Of a stretch of DNA of 64,000 bases, positions 1 through 9,479 are shown one piece after another. The position numbers and the translations under genes were made by a program. Each line of letters begins with the position of its first letter. Within the stretch, counting starts at the first letter, position 1. The DNA is from Olleya sp. YS (GTDB taxonomy: Bacteria; Bacteroidota; Bacteroidia; Flavobacteriales; Flavobacteriaceae). The notes under the pieces are model-generated. The model saw only the letters and a program-made list of their open reading frames with translations. It did no database searches and was not told the origin of the DNA. The stretch covers positions 248,001 through 312,000 of the forward strand of contig NZ_CP121685.1 in the NCBI RefSeq assembly GCF_029760915.1. The letters are read 5' to 3'.

Positions 1-383
1 TATTGTTTTTTAGCTGTAATTCGTCAGATAAAAAAGTAGTCTCAAAAGAATTATCAGCATCAATAGACGCTGGACAAACTGTCTACCAAAACTTTTGTTT
101 AAACTGTCATATGGCTAATGGAGAAGGTATAGAAAAAGTATATCCTCCCTTAGCAAATTCTGATTATTTAAAAAATAATTTAGAAGCCAGCATCAGAGCC
201 ACTAAATATGGCTTAAAAGGAAAAATAATAGTAAATGACAAAGTGTATAACAATGTAATGGCTCCAATGGGATTAAGTAATCAAGAAGTTGCTGATGTTA
301 TGAACTATATTTCAAACAGTTGGAACAATAAAAATAACTCACTAATAACTCCTGAACAAGTTTCAAAAATTCAACCTAAATAA
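1..383 (+). CDS. c-type cytochrome lipoprotein, 5' end outside window
   Basis: A small class I cytochrome c that would carry one covalently bound haem in the periplasm and pass electrons there. The haem-binding motif CLNCH lies near residue 32 of the visible part. A likely axial methionine sits in the VMAPMG stretch, followed by a typical C-terminal helix (EVADVMNYISNSW). The visible start LFFSC resembles the end of a lipoprotein signal peptide with the acylated Cys, so the true start codon should lie just before the window. A TTG at base 3 could be read as a start but would remove the signal sequence. About 46 bp separate it from udk. The electron partner cannot be told from sequence. Confidence 0.85.
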   Translation, partial: LFFSCNSSDKKVVSKELSASIDAGQTVYQNFCLNCHMANGEGIEKVYPPLANSDYLKNNLEASIRATKYGLKGKIIVNDKVYNNVMAPMGLSNQEVADVMNYISNSWNNKNNSLITPEQVSKIQPK

Positions 384-428
384 TACCGCTTAAATTCTTA
401 AATTTGGAGCAAAATCTAAACATTACAT

Positions 429-1037
429 ATGCTTATTATAGGAATAGCTGGAGGTACAGGTTGCGGTAAAACAACTGTTGTTAATCAAATTTTAAATCAA
501 TTACCTGAAGGAGAAGTTGGTGTCATTTCTCAAGATTCATATTACAAAGATACCACTCACCTATCTTATGACGAACGTGTTAAAATTAATTTTGACCATC
601 CACGCTCTATAGATTTTGAGTTATTAGAACAGCATTTAAAAGACCTAAAAGATGGTCAAACTATAGAACAGCCTGTATATTCGTTTGTTAAGCATAACAG
701 AACTGGTGACACCATTAAGACCATACCAAGAAAAGTGATGATTGTTGAAGGTATTTTAATACTGACGCATCCAGAATTAAGAGATATGTTTGATATTAAA
801 ATTTTTGTACATGCAGATAGTGACGAGCGTTTAATAAGACGATTAAAACGAGACATTACAGAGCGTGGACGTGATATAGACGAAGTGTTAACACGTTATC
901 AAAATACGTTAAAACCAATGCATCAACAATTTATAGAACCTATGAAAGAGTATGCAGACATTATTATACCTAACAATAAATATAATACTGTAGCGGTTGA
1001 TATTGTTAAGACTATTATTAACGAGAAGTTGCAATAA
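429..1037 (+). CDS. udk: uridine kinase
   Basis: Phosphorylates uridine and cytidine to UMP and CMP in pyrimidine salvage, in the cytoplasm. The 202-residue length fits the family. The Walker A motif GGTGCGKTT is at residues 8-16, followed by the substrate-site segments SQDSYYKD and FDHPRSIDF and the lid-like stretch RLIRRLKRDITERGRD. The stop codon overlaps the next start (TAATG at 1035-1039), so udk is translationally coupled to the divIC-like gene. It leads a compact plus-strand operon that continues through the methylmalonyl-CoA mutase genes. Nothing unusual is seen in the sequence. Confidence 0.95.
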   Translation: MLIIGIAGGTGCGKTTVVNQILNQLPEGEVGVISQDSYYKDTTHLSYDERVKINFDHPRSIDFELLEQHLKDLKDGQTIEQPVYSFVKHNRTGDTIKTIPRKVMIVEGILILTHPELRDMFDIKIFVHADSDERLIRRLKRDITERGRDIDEVLTRYQNTLKPMHQQFIEPMKEYADIIIPNNKYNTVAVDIVKTIINEKLQ

Positions 1038-1342
1038 TGAAAACAAAGTGGTACAAAAACGTTTATATTATTATCCTTATCATTTTTGGTATATGGATGA
1101 TTTTTTTTGATACCAATTCTTTAGTCAATCATCATGATGTTAATAAAGAAAAAAATAAGCTTGAAGAACAAAAAGACTATTACAAAACCCAAATCAATCA
1201 AGATAAAGAAGCTTACCAAGAGCTGAATAGCGATGAAGGATTAGAAACCTTTGCAAGAGAAAAATATTACATGAAAAAAGAAAACGAGGATATTTACATC
1301 ATCGAATATGAAGACAGCCTAAAGACCAACAATAATGAGTAA
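1037..1342 (+). CDS. septum formation initiator (FtsB/DivIC family)
   Basis: A small bitopic division protein expected to join the FtsL/FtsQ-type divisome subcomplex at the inner membrane. Residues 7-24 form one transmembrane helix, followed by a short Lys/Glu-rich coiled coil (about 35-62). The closing segment GLETFAREKYYMKKENEDIY is the family signature that follows the coiled coil. The length of 101 residues is typical. It overlaps udk by one base and the next gene by eight bases (ATGAGTAA), so the three are coupled. Whether it is the FtsB or the DivIC equivalent cannot be settled by sequence reading alone. Confidence 0.88.
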   Translation: MKTKWYKNVYIIILIIFGIWMIFFDTNSLVNHHDVNKEKNKLEEQKDYYKTQINQDKEAYQELNSDEGLETFAREKYYMKKENEDIYIIEYEDSLKTNNNE

Positions 1343-2651
1343 ATCACTTTTTTCTGCATTTGAAAACGTATCGTCTAAAGCTTGGAAACAAAAAATTCAA
1401 GTCGATTTAAAAGGTGCTGACTATAACGACACCTTAATTTGGAAAACTACCGAAGGTATTGACGTTAGACCATTTTATCATCAAGATGAGATAGACAACA
1501 CCTTCCTGATTCAACCTCAACAATGGTCAGTTGGGCAAATTATTTTTGTTCAAAACGAAACTGCTGCAAACCAAAAAGCAATTGATGCCATTCAAAGAGG
1601 TGCAGAAACCATTAAATTTATAATTCCTAACCCAGATATTTCTATTGAAAAAACGCTAGAAGCTATAGATTCTAACATTACAAATATTCAGTTAGAACTT
1701 CAATTTTTTGACCCACAATTTATTGACCAAGTGGCTCAAATTTCTGCGAAAGCACAACTTATAGTAGACCCAATAGGTCAATTAGCAGCTACAGGAAACT
1801 GGTTTAAAAACGAAGAACACACACTAGTTTTTGGTGAGTCGTTAACTATTAACACTACCACTTATCAAAACGCAGGCGCAACTAGCGTACAACAACTAGC
1901 GTATGGCTTAGCCCATTTAAACGAGTATCTAAATCGCGCAGAAGGTAAGTCTTTAAAGACTATTCATTTCAACGTGTCTGTTGGGACAAATTACTTTTTT
2001 GAAATTGCAAAACTCAGAGCGTTACGTGTGTTGTACAACACCTTAGCTTCAGAATACCAATGTGAAGCGCAATTGCATATTCATGCTATTCCAACCAAAC
2101 GCAACAAAACTATTTACGATTACAATACCAATATGTTGCGTACCACTACAGAATGTATGAGTGCTATTTTAGGTGGTGCCAATACCGTTTTTAATTTACC
2201 ATACGACGCCATTTACCATAAAGACAATGAGTTTGGAGAGCGTATTGCCAGAAATCAGTTATTAATCTTAAAACACGAAAGCTATTTTGACGCAGTCCAT
2301 AATGCATCAGACGGTAGTTATTATATAGAAACCCTAACCACGCAATTGTCAGAAAAAGCACTAGCTCTGTTTAAAGATATAGAAGCCAATGGAGGATTTA
2401 TTGCACAATTAAAAGCGGGAACCATTCAGAAAAAAATAAAAGAAAGCGCTAATAAAGAACAAGAGTTATTTAATAATGGTAAACTAACACTTTTAGGGAC
2501 TAACAAACACCCAAATAAAAATGACAAAATGAAACACGAGCTAGAACTGTTTCCGTTTGTTAAAATAAACCCTAGAAAAACCCTTATTCAACCTATTATT
2601 GAAAAACGATTAGCCGAAACAGTAGAACAAGATAGATTAAAAACCGAATAA
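1335..2651 (+). CDS. mutA: methylmalonyl-CoA mutase small (beta) subunit
   Basis: Non-catalytic partner of the adenosylcobalamin-dependent mutase that interconverts succinyl-CoA and methylmalonyl-CoA. The 438 residues form the TIM-barrel part of the family (MSKSLFSAFENVSSKAWKQK at the start, then a barrel with TTECMSAILGGANTVFNLPY and DGSYYIETLT). No C-terminal cobalamin-binding domain is present: the DxHxxG motif seen in the large subunit is missing and the protein ends soon after the barrel, far shorter than the 600-plus residues of classical MutA. The large subunit lies 1.3 kb downstream in the same operon, separated by two lipoprotein genes. Assignment to the small subunit is strong; the short form seems usual in this family of bacteria. 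Confidence 0.9.
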   Translation: MSKSLFSAFENVSSKAWKQKIQVDLKGADYNDTLIWKTTEGIDVRPFYHQDEIDNTFLIQPQQWSVGQIIFVQNETAANQKAIDAIQRGAETIKFIIPNPDISIEKTLEAIDSNITNIQLELQFFDPQFIDQVAQISAKAQLIVDPIGQLAATGNWFKNEEHTLVFGESLTINTTTYQNAGATSVQQLAYGLAHLNEYLNRAEGKSLKTIHFNVSVGTNYFFEIAKLRALRVLYNTLASEYQCEAQLHIHAIPTKRNKTIYDYNTNMLRTTTECMSAILGGANTVFNLPYDAIYHKDNEFGERIARNQLLILKHESYFDAVHNASDGSYYIETLTTQLSEKALALFKDIEANGGFIAQLKAGTIQKKIKESANKEQELFNNGKLTLLGTNKHPNKNDKMKHELELFPFVKINPRKTLIQPIIEKRLAETVEQDRLKTE

Positions 2652-2665
2652 ATATTTAGCAAATT

Positions 2666-3367
2666 ATGAACACACGTATTTTTAAAATTGTATTAGTAGT
2701 TATTTTAACAATAACTTTTAGTTGTAATAAAAACGAAGCAAAATTACCAGACTTTAAATACGCAGATCAACCTAAAGCGGTAGATTGTAAAACGGGTTAC
2801 GACGATGTATTAAACGAAGCATTATATGCTTTTGAAAATGATATAGTGAATAAATACGACCCAAAAACCAAAAACAAACTTAGAGCTTACAGAGCCTATA
2901 TTAGTAATGTTATTTCTAACAGAACTAATTTAGAGCAAACCGTAACAGCACATAGTAAAGCGCTTTATGATGTACTAAAAACTAAGCCTGAATTATGGGA
3001 TAACAATCATTTAAATTATAACAATGAAGCTGTTAAATGTATTATGGATAACATTAAAGACACCTCATTAAAACAAACTTTAAATGCTTTAGTGGAAAAC
3101 ACAGACAGTAATAGAATTTCAGAATTATTTTCTGCACCTTTAACAAGTAACACCTCATACTCTAGAGACACGTACTTAGCCACCTTTATAGCTTTAGATT
3201 TGTATTATTCTAAATTTAATAGTGTAGACTTTTCTACAGTAGATTTAACTGCAAACGAGCCTAAACCGCAACCTATAGATTTTAATAAAAAACCAGTACA
3301 AACTCCTGTATTACAGCCAAAACAACCACAACAAGAGATTGATCATACTGGACATAATCATGATTAA
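2666..3367 (+). CDS. lipoprotein of unknown function, His-rich tail
   Basis: I do not recognise a family. The N-terminus has a hydrophobic stretch followed by FSCNK, which is a convincing lipobox, so the mature protein should be membrane anchored and start at Cys20. The body is mostly helical and polar. The last third is Pro/Gln rich and ends in DHTGHNHD, a His/Asp tail that could bind a metal ion, which is an inference. It sits between the two methylmalonyl-CoA mutase subunit genes, 14 bp after the first. The placement may only reflect operon history, since a lipoprotein has no obvious role in a cytoplasmic enzyme. Confidence 0.75.
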   Translation: MNTRIFKIVLVVILTITFSCNKNEAKLPDFKYADQPKAVDCKTGYDDVLNEALYAFENDIVNKYDPKTKNKLRAYRAYISNVISNRTNLEQTVTAHSKALYDVLKTKPELWDNNHLNYNNEAVKCIMDNIKDTSLKQTLNALVENTDSNRISELFSAPLTSNTSYSRDTYLATFIALDLYYSKFNSVDFSTVDLTANEPKPQPIDFNKKPVQTPVLQPKQPQQEIDHTGHNHD

Positions 3368-3380
3368 TAACTGATGTGAT

Positions 3381-3998
3381 TTGAAAATTAAAATTTATCT
3401 AGTAGCTATAATTTTACTTTTACATTCTTGTAAGGATGAAAAGAAAGTCGAACAAAACATTGTAAAAGACAATCTTTTTGGTAAACATTATAATTTATCT
3501 AAAGACAACATAGATATATACTTACCAAATACATTACAACAGTATAGTGTAGATCAATATGAAAGTGTATTAGCATCAATTGAAGATTCAATAGCAAGAC
3601 AATCTGAACTACTACGCTTTAATATTTTGAAATTTTCAAAAAAGAACGTGTACTTTTTCAGAACACCAAATCACACAACAGATGTAACGGTTAAAATGAT
3701 GGACTACTACCCTTTTACCAAACAAGATTCAAAATACCTGTCCGCATTGTTATCACAATCGTGCAGAGAATCTTCAGAAGTAGCAAATAGTACATGTACA
3801 AAATTAAGGTCTGGATATTCTGGGACACCACAGACCAAAGCATTTATGGCTAAATTTAAGATAGATTCAGATAAAGAGCCTTCAAGTTTTGCTACAATCT
3901 ATGCAGTAAGTTCTAATTATAAATCGTTTATAATCACATTTCGTTCGTTATTAAACAGAAATTATAATAAATTTATTGAAAAAACTATCGTCAAATAA
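3381..3998 (+). CDS. lipoprotein of unknown function
   Basis: A 205-residue predicted lipoprotein: the first 17 residues end in LLLHSC, a lipobox. No domain is recognised. The start is probably the TTG at 3381, because the only nearby upstream ATG (3374) runs into a stop at once and the signal peptide begins here. Mature sequence includes two or three Cys ([14 protein letters not shown]) that could form a disulfide. Its stop overlaps the scpA start (TAATG at 3996-4000), so it is coupled to the mutase large subunit gene. Confidence 0.7.
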   Translation: MKIKIYLVAIILLLHSCKDEKKVEQNIVKDNLFGKHYNLSKDNIDIYLPNTLQQYSVDQYESVLASIEDSIARQSELLRFNILKFSKKNVYFFRTPNHTTDVTVKMMDYYPFTKQDSKYLSALLSQSCRESSEVANSTCTKLRSGYSGTPQTKAFMAKFKIDSDKEPSSFATIYAVSSNYKSFIITFRSLLNRNYNKFIEKTIVK

Positions 3999-6121
3999 TG
4001 ACCAGAAAAAACCTTCAACATATCACCTTAACCGCTTCAGCTAAAAGCCAAAAGCCAAAAGCTACCAGCACTTTCTTAACTGCAGAAGACATTCCTGTCT
4101 CATCCAACTATTCTAAAGCAGATTTAAAAGACGTTGAGCATCTAGATTTTGTCGCAGGAATTGCTCCAAATCTTCGTGGTCCTTATAGTACTATGTATGT
4201 TAGAAGACCTTGGACCATACGTCAATATGCAGGATTTAGTACAGCTGAAGAAAGTAATGCGTTTTACAGACGTAACCTTGCTGCAGGACAAAAAGGATTA
4301 TCGGTTGCTTTCGATTTAGCCACACACAGAGGTTATGACTCCGATCACGAACGTGTGGTTGGCGATGTTGGAAAAGCTGGAGTTGCTATAGATAGTGTTG
4401 AAGACATGAAAGTGCTCTTCGACCAGATTCCGTTAGATAAAATGTCGGTGTCTATGACTATGAATGGTGCTGTGTTACCCATTATGGCATTTTACATTGT
4501 TGCAGCAGAAGAACAAGGTGTACAACCAGAACAGCTAGCGGGAACCATTCAAAATGATATTTTAAAGGAGTTTATGGTACGTAATACTTACATCTATCCG
4601 CCTACACCATCCATGAAAATTATATCTGATATTTTTGAATATACTAGTAAGAACATGCCAAAATTTAATAGTATTAGTATTTCAGGATACCATATGCAAG
4701 AAGCTGGTGCGACTTGCGATATCGAGTTAGCTTACACGCTTGCAGATGGTTTAGAATATATCAGAAAAGGACTAGATGCAGGCATGGATATAGACACTTT
4801 TGCACCAAGATTATCGTTTTTCTGGGCAATTGGGATGAACCATTTTATGGAAATTGCAAAAATGCGTGCAGCACGTATGTTATGGGCAAAATTAGTAAAA
4901 CAATTTAATCCAAAAAACCAAAAAAGTTTAGCCTTACGTACACATTGCCAAACTAGTGGATGGAGCTTAACAGAGCAAGACCCATTTAACAATGTAGCAC
5001 GTACCACTATTGAAGCTGCAGCTGCAGCGTTTGGTGGCACCCAAAGTTTACATACCAACGCGTTAGACGAAGCTATCGCGCTACCAACAGATTTTTCGGC
5101 ACGTATTGCACGTAACACACAAATATTTTTACAAGAAGAAACCCATATTACAAAAACGGTCGACCCTTGGGCAGGCAGTTATTATGTGGAAAAATTAACC
5201 CATGATATTGCTCAAAAAGCCTGGTCTTTAATTGAAGAAGTTGAAGCATTAGGAGGCATGACCAAAGCTATTGAAGCTGGTATCCCAAAACTACGTATAG
5301 AAGAAGCTGCAGCCCGAAAACAAGCACGTATCGATTCTGGACAAGACATTATTGTTGGAGTTAACAAATACGTATTGGAAGAGGAAGATGCTATCTCTAC
5401 TTTAGAAGTCGACAACCAAACCGTCCGTTTACAACAAATAGAAGGGTTAACAAAAATAAAAGCCCAACGTAACTCTAATAAAGTTAACCAAGCCTTAGCT
5501 AATTTAACCGAAGCTGCTAAGACAGGTCAAGAGAATCTATTATCTTTAGCAGTAGTAGCAGCAAGAGAACGCGCAACTTTAGGCGAAATTAGTGACGCTT
5601 TAGAAGCTGTTTTTGGACGTTATAAAGCACAAATCAAATCTTTTTCTGGCGTGTATAGTAAAGAAATTAAAAATGATAAATCGTTTGCAAAAGCCAAAGA
5701 GCTAGCAGACCAATTTGCAGAGCAAGAGGGTCGCAGACCACGTATTATGATTGCTAAAATGGGACAAGATGGTCACGACAGAGGTGCCAAAGTCGTCGCT
5801 ACTGGTTATGCAGACGTCGGTTTTGACGTCGATATTGGACCATTGTTCCAAACACCACAAGAAGCAGCTAAACAAGCAGTAGAAAACGACGTGCATATTT
5901 TAGGGGTTTCTAGTTTGGCAGCAGGACACAAAACCTTAGTCCCACAAGTCATTGAAGCACTTAAAAAGTATGGACGTGAAGACATCATGGTTATTGTTGG
6001 TGGTGTCATCCCAAAACAAGATTACCAATATTTATTTGATGCAGGCGCAGTTGCTGTCTTTGGTCCTGGAACCAAAATTAGCGATGCTGCTATTAAGATT
6101 TTGGAGATTTTGATTGATTAG
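3998..6121 (+). CDS. scpA: methylmalonyl-CoA mutase large (alpha) subunit
   Basis: Catalytic adenosylcobalamin-dependent subunit that rearranges methylmalonyl-CoA and succinyl-CoA, linking propionate and odd-chain or branched-chain breakdown to the TCA cycle. The TIM-barrel domain contains [18 protein letters not shown] near residue 70, including the conserved active-site Tyr, and [11 protein letters not shown]. The C-terminal cobalamin domain has the lower axial ligand motif DGHDRG near residue 590, then the Rossmann-like stretches GVSSLAAGH and VGGVIPKQD. At 707 residues it is full length. The last 196 bp are repeated about 2.3 kb downstream at 8227-8421 as a broken copy. Confidence 0.96.
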   Translation: MTRKNLQHITLTASAKSQKPKATSTFLTAEDIPVSSNYSKADLKDVEHLDFVAGIAPNLRGPYSTMYVRRPWTIRQYAGFSTAEESNAFYRRNLAAGQKGLSVAFDLATHRGYDSDHERVVGDVGKAGVAIDSVEDMKVLFDQIPLDKMSVSMTMNGAVLPIMAFYIVAAEEQGVQPEQLAGTIQNDILKEFMVRNTYIYPPTPSMKIISDIFEYTSKNMPKFNSISISGYHMQEAGATCDIELAYTLADGLEYIRKGLDAGMDIDTFAPRLSFFWAIGMNHFMEIAKMRAARMLWAKLVKQFNPKNQKSLALRTHCQTSGWSLTEQDPFNNVARTTIEAAAAAFGGTQSLHTNALDEAIALPTDFSARIARNTQIFLQEETHITKTVDPWAGSYYVEKLTHDIAQKAWSLIEEVEALGGMTKAIEAGIPKLRIEEAAARKQARIDSGQDIIVGVNKYVLEEEDAISTLEVDNQTVRLQQIEGLTKIKAQRNSNKVNQALANLTEAAKTGQENLLSLAVVAARERATLGEISDALEAVFGRYKAQIKSFSGVYSKEIKNDKSFAKAKELADQFAEQEGRRPRIMIAKMGQDGHDRGAKVVATGYADVGFDVDIGPLFQTPQEAAKQAVENDVHILGVSSLAAGHKTLVPQVIEALKKYGREDIMVIVGGVIPKQDYQYLFDAGAVAVFGPGTKISDAAIKILEILID

Positions 6122-6240
6122 GTCATATGAAGGTAAGTGTTACATCCTAAATAAAAATGCAAAATCTATATATTAATTTTCTAATAAAAAAACCACTAAC
6201 ATCGTTTATTGACTGATATAAAAGACTACATGTTGAGCTT
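5926..6240 (+). repeat. direct repeat: first copy of scpA 3' end plus flank
   Basis: The 3' end of scpA (5926-6121) recurs at 8227-8421 with roughly eight substitutions and one deleted A. Similarity continues at a lower level past the stop codon, for example TTTTCT...ACTAACATCGTTT...GATATAAAA at 6175-6220 against 8478-8521. The pair flanks the AraC-type regulator and the CPBP protease gene. Confidence 0.85.
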
Positions 6241-6294
6241 AAAAAAAGTATTAAAACGTTATTATATCGCATACGTCATAAACAATTACGAAAA

Positions 6295-7410
6295 ATGAAT
6301 TTTATTTTAGGAATAGGTATTGGAATAAGTCTATTAGCAATTTTTCAACTGATGAAAGAAAAAAACGCTAAACTTATTTCTACCAAAATAGCTGTTTTAA
6401 TAAATATAGTTTGGATTGTTAGGCTTGCTTTTTTTCTGATTAAAGATTCTGAAATAGCTTTAAAATTTCCAATCTTATTGATGTTGGATCAAAACTTGCT
6501 ACTGTTGGACAGTGTCGTTTTATGGATGTATTCAAAATCTTTATTAAACACTGCTAAATTTAAAGTTAAAACACTTCTTAATTTTCTTCCCTTTATAATA
6601 GGATTTTTAATTTCTGTAGCTACTTACCTATCTGTTCCCAACGAATTAATTGTAGAGCAATACATTAAAATGAATAACAACATTAGTAGTAATAAATCTC
6701 TTTTTACAATAGATGTCTTAGTCCTTTTCTTAGTAATCATAATAATATCAATCATTTATTTTAGTAAGAGTATTGTAGAGATAAAAAAGTACAACAGTAT
6801 TCTCTATAATCATTTTTCTAGCTTAAAAAATATTAATGCCAATTGGATTTTAAAGTTTCATGGTCTGTGGATTTCTCTTTTTTTGATTCCAATAATTCTA
6901 TACTTTATTAATTATATGTATCCAATAATTAACATTAAAATCCTATTAAGTATTATGATTATAATTCAAGTCTTATTTTCATTTATTTTTAATTCAAATG
7001 TATTATCTCAAAACTATGTTAGAATACCTGAAAAAAGCAATATAAAACAAGACAACAAATCAATAAAGGAATTTGAAGAGCAAATAAGTAAGTTAAAAAA
7101 GACTCTAAATACAAATAAATACTATCAAGATGAGAATCTTTCGTTAGTTAAACTTTCAAGCTACCTAAATATCAAACCTACAGAATTAACTGAAATAATT
7201 AAATGTAGTGAGTTTGAAAATTTTTATGATTTGATTAATACATATAGAATAGAATCTATAAAAAAAGAACTCCTATCATCTACAGAACAAATTATGATTA
7301 TAGCCTACAATAATGGCTTTAATAGTAAATCTGCTTTTAACAGAATATTTAAAGATAAAATAGGACAAACGCCAAGTAATTATAGAAGTTTATATAAAAA
7401 TACGTCCTAA
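6295..7410 (+). CDS. AraC-family regulator with N-terminal membrane domain
   Basis: A transcription regulator of the membrane-anchored AraC type common in Bacteroidota. The first two thirds hold about seven hydrophobic helices (from MNFILGIGIGISLLAIF to ILLSIMIIIQVLFSFIF), which would span the inner membrane and may sense a signal. The C-terminal ~100 residues carry a double helix-turn-helix: LSLVKLSSYLNIKPTELTEI for the first, and IAYNNGFNSKSAFNRIFKDK with GQTPSNYR for the second. It is very AT-rich even for this genome. The neighbouring CPBP gene starts 70 bp downstream and may be its target. The pair lies between two copies of the scpA 3' end, so it was probably inserted here. Confidence 0.85.
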   Translation: MNFILGIGIGISLLAIFQLMKEKNAKLISTKIAVLINIVWIVRLAFFLIKDSEIALKFPILLMLDQNLLLLDSVVLWMYSKSLLNTAKFKVKTLLNFLPFIIGFLISVATYLSVPNELIVEQYIKMNNNISSNKSLFTIDVLVLFLVIIIISIIYFSKSIVEIKKYNSILYNHFSSLKNINANWILKFHGLWISLFLIPIILYFINYMYPIINIKILLSIMIIIQVLFSFIFNSNVLSQNYVRIPEKSNIKQDNKSIKEFEEQISKLKKTLNTNKYYQDENLSLVKLSSYLNIKPTELTEIIKCSEFENFYDLINTYRIESIKKELLSSTEQIMIIAYNNGFNSKSAFNRIFKDKIGQTPSNYRSLYKNTS

Positions 7411-7479
7411 TAATATTAAAAGGACTTCTATATCTTAGACTGCCACTACTTTTGATTCAAATTAAAATTTTACACTATT

Positions 7480-8169
7480 ATGAAAAAAGTTTGGCAAAAG
7501 ACACCTGCATTATTAAAAGCATTATTATTGAACATAGTTTTATTATATCCAATAGTAACTATTAATCAAATTATAATACAACTCAACCTTAAGTACTTTC
7601 CAAAGTATGGTATTAGTTTAATCCCTATTTTAATTATACTCTATTTATACTGGAAAGTTATCACTAAATGGAATCCATATATAAATAAAGACGATATTAA
7701 ATTAAGCTTTAAGTTTAACATTGTAAATATAAAAAACATTTTAATCGTTTTAGGTTTAGGTTTATTTACAGTAATAACTATATACTTTAGTTACATATTT
7801 TTTGATATAGACAACTCTCCTCAATTAGGATATATAAAATCATTTTCTAATAATAATATTATAACAGCTATTCCTCTTTTACTAGGATTAGCACTTACAG
7901 CTGGTATAGCAGAAGAAGTTACTTATAGAGGTTTTATACAGAATACTACACACAGAAAATACTCTAAAATTATTAGTTATTTAATTATTGGAATATTATT
8001 TTCAATAGCTCATTTTTTACCATTAGAATTAATAGCGCCATATATTTTAATTTCAATTGCGTATAGTTTTATTGCTGATAAACAGAAATCAACTGGATTG
8101 GTAATATTTACACATTTTCTATCTGATTTTGCATTGTTTTTATTGATTTATTTCAATGTAATATCATAG
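7480..8169 (+). CDS. CPBP-family intramembrane metalloprotease
   Basis: A polytopic membrane protein of the CAAX protease / bacteriocin-processing (CPBP, Abi) family. The catalytic motif EExxxR is present as EEVTYR at residues 145-150. The second and third conserved motifs follow as FSIAHF near 170 and FTHFLSDF near 210, giving the usual His residues. The 229 residues include about seven hydrophobic segments. Members process peptides, act in bacteriocin self-immunity, or trim lipid-modified tails; which applies here is unknown. It follows an AraC-type membrane regulator in the same direction, a pairing that suggests a signal-responsive module. Confidence 0.85.
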   Translation: MKKVWQKTPALLKALLLNIVLLYPIVTINQIIIQLNLKYFPKYGISLIPILIILYLYWKVITKWNPYINKDDIKLSFKFNIVNIKNILIVLGLGLFTVITIYFSYIFFDIDNSPQLGYIKSFSNNNIITAIPLLLGLALTAGIAEEVTYRGFIQNTTHRKYSKIISYLIIGILFSIAHFLPLELIAPYILISIAYSFIADKQKSTGLVIFTHFLSDFALFLLIYFNVIS

Positions 8170-8226
8170 TGGTATACTCTTTAAAAAAGTGTTATTAATT
8201 TATTATTACAGTTCTTTGGAGTTAAA

Positions 8227-8421
8227 ACACAGAACCTTAGTCCCACAAGTCATTGAGGAACTTAAAAGTACGGACGTGAAGATATTATGGTTATTGTTGG
8301 TGGTGTCATCCCAAAACAAGATTACCAATATTTATTTGATGCAGGCGCAGTTGCTGTCTTTGGACCTGGAACCAAAATTAGCGATGCTGCTATTAAGATT
8401 TTGGAGATTTTGATTGATTAG
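8227..8421 (+). pseudogene. broken duplicate of the scpA 3' end
   Basis: 195 bp closely match the last 196 bp of scpA. One A is missing from the AAAAAG run near 8262, which shifts the frame, and no start or upstream part of the gene is present, so it cannot make a cobalamin domain. The stop codon TAG (8419-8421) is kept. Most differences from scpA are at silent positions, so the copy either diverged only a little or came from a related strain's scpA. It marks the right-hand edge of the segment carrying the AraC and CPBP genes. Confidence 0.88.
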
Positions 8422-8529
8422 GGTTGCACATATAAGAATTACATTTTACATAAAATACGTAGTTCTACGTATTTGTTTTCTTACAATAAAGGACTAACTT
8501 CGTTTGATATTGATATAAAAACACTTGTA

Positions 8530-8546
8530 CTGAGCTTGTCGAAGTA
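8530..8546. repeat. short REP-like intergenic repeat
   Basis: CTGAGCTTGTCGAAGTA is a widespread Bacteroidota intergenic element that usually occurs with its complement as part of an imperfect palindrome. Related sequence is seen at 37116-37160 and 37232-37276 (CTTCGACTACGCTCAGCA) and weakly at 26252-26267. Confidence 0.6.
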
Positions 8547-8597
8547 TTGAGACGTTTTCATATCATGTAAGTTAGCTACAAGTTTAAAAATGAAAAA

Positions 8598-9002
8598 ATG
8601 ACAAAACAACAATTAGGAGGAACAAGGCATTCTTCACCATTAGGTGATGAAGTAAGCTATCCTTTAACAAATGATGAGTACTTTCTTATTAAAGAAAACC
8701 TTAACACGGATAAAATTAGCAATTTTGAAGCTATGCTTTTGTCACTAGGTATTTCTTCTTTGATCTCTTTTATTATTTTTTGCATGACAGGATCATTTGA
8801 AAATAAATCAGTCATTGAAGGCAAAGAAGTAATAGAACCAAATTATCAGCTAATAATTATAGTTATTATTTATGGTGCAGTTACTTTCGGGTCTGTTCTT
8901 GGTTTCATCTTTTTATTATTAAACAAAAAAAAATCAAAAAATATAATTGCGAGATTAGACAGTAAAATTACCAATCACCTAAATGAAGTTTCTGATGAGT
9001 AA
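8598..9002 (+). CDS. small two-helix membrane protein, unknown
   Basis: I do not recognise a family. The 134-residue protein has a polar N-terminal third, two transmembrane helices (about residues 43-61 and 85-108) separated by a short, Glu-rich loop, and a basic, polar tail (NKKKSKNIIARLDSKITNHL). This fits an inner-membrane protein with both ends in the cytoplasm. Its end overlaps the next gene by eight bases (ATGAGTAA), so the two form a coupled pair. The pair lies just downstream of the scpA remnant and ends at an intrinsic terminator, as expected of a small acquired module. Confidence 0.65.
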   Translation: MTKQQLGGTRHSSPLGDEVSYPLTNDEYFLIKENLNTDKISNFEAMLLSLGISSLISFIIFCMTGSFENKSVIEGKEVIEPNYQLIIIVIIYGAVTFGSVLGFIFLLLNKKKSKNIIARLDSKITNHLNEVSDE

Positions 9003-9297
9003 TGCATATTTAATAATTTTTGACGCAAATGATAAGGATTATAAAGATATCCTTATCGAAGAAATACGCAGTAATTTTGTTTCCAAGATAAATAATGAAA
9101 ACTCAATAATAATTTCTGTACCAGAAACTATGAATTCAAAGAAAATTTTTGAGAAAATAGAATCTGTAGTTGAAGAGAGTGTAACAACTGTGGTTGTACC
9201 ATTCAACTACTTTTATGGAAGATTAGACAATGAAGTATGGGATTGGTTAGAAGAAAAATTCCCAAATAAAGGAATTGCTCGTGAATCCGAAAACTAA
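8995..9297 (+). CDS. small alpha/beta protein, possibly ferredoxin-like fold
   Basis: About 100 residues; no family is recognised with confidence. The start at 8995 is preferred because it gives the common ATGAGTAA overlap with the upstream gene; an ATG at 8983 would add four residues. The sequence alternates strand and helix: AYLIIFDA, then DYKDILIEEIRS, IIISVPE, SKKIFEKIESVVEES, TTVVVPF and a Trp-rich end (VWDWLEEKF). This order is what a ferredoxin-like fold such as Cas2-like or SinR/VapD-like small proteins would show, but no catalytic residue can be assigned. It is coupled to a membrane protein, so it may act as its cytoplasmic partner. Confidence 0.6.
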   Translation: MSNAYLIIFDANDKDYKDILIEEIRSNFVSKINNENSIIISVPETMNSKKIFEKIESVVEESVTTVVVPFNYFYGRLDNEVWDWLEEKFPNKGIARESEN

Positions 9298-9447
9298 CAA
9301 CCAGTAGCTAACAAAGTATATAATTAATTGTTGTGGTCATTGCTAAATCGGAAAATCCTAGCAGATTTTCTTATGGTTTGTTATAGTTTATTATCTTTAA
9401 GCTAGACAACGCAACTAATAAACACAAGTACACGTTAAACGAAAACC

Positions 9448-9479
9448 AAAAATCAGTAATCCAACTACTGATTTTTTTT
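9448..9479 (+). terminator. intrinsic terminator after the 8598-9297 pair
   Basis: AAATCAGTA and TACTGATTT form a 9-bp stem around a 7-nt loop, followed by a run of T. The 150 bp before it contain no gene. They include CTAACAAAGTATATAATTAA and ACAACGCAACT, which resemble the tails that follow small accessory genes in this phylum. Confidence 0.8.

Noticed and set aside
8189-8413. A 74-codon open frame downstream of the CPBP gene
   Set aside because: It reads the scpA remnant in the wrong frame; the DNA match shows it is a frameshifted gene fragment.
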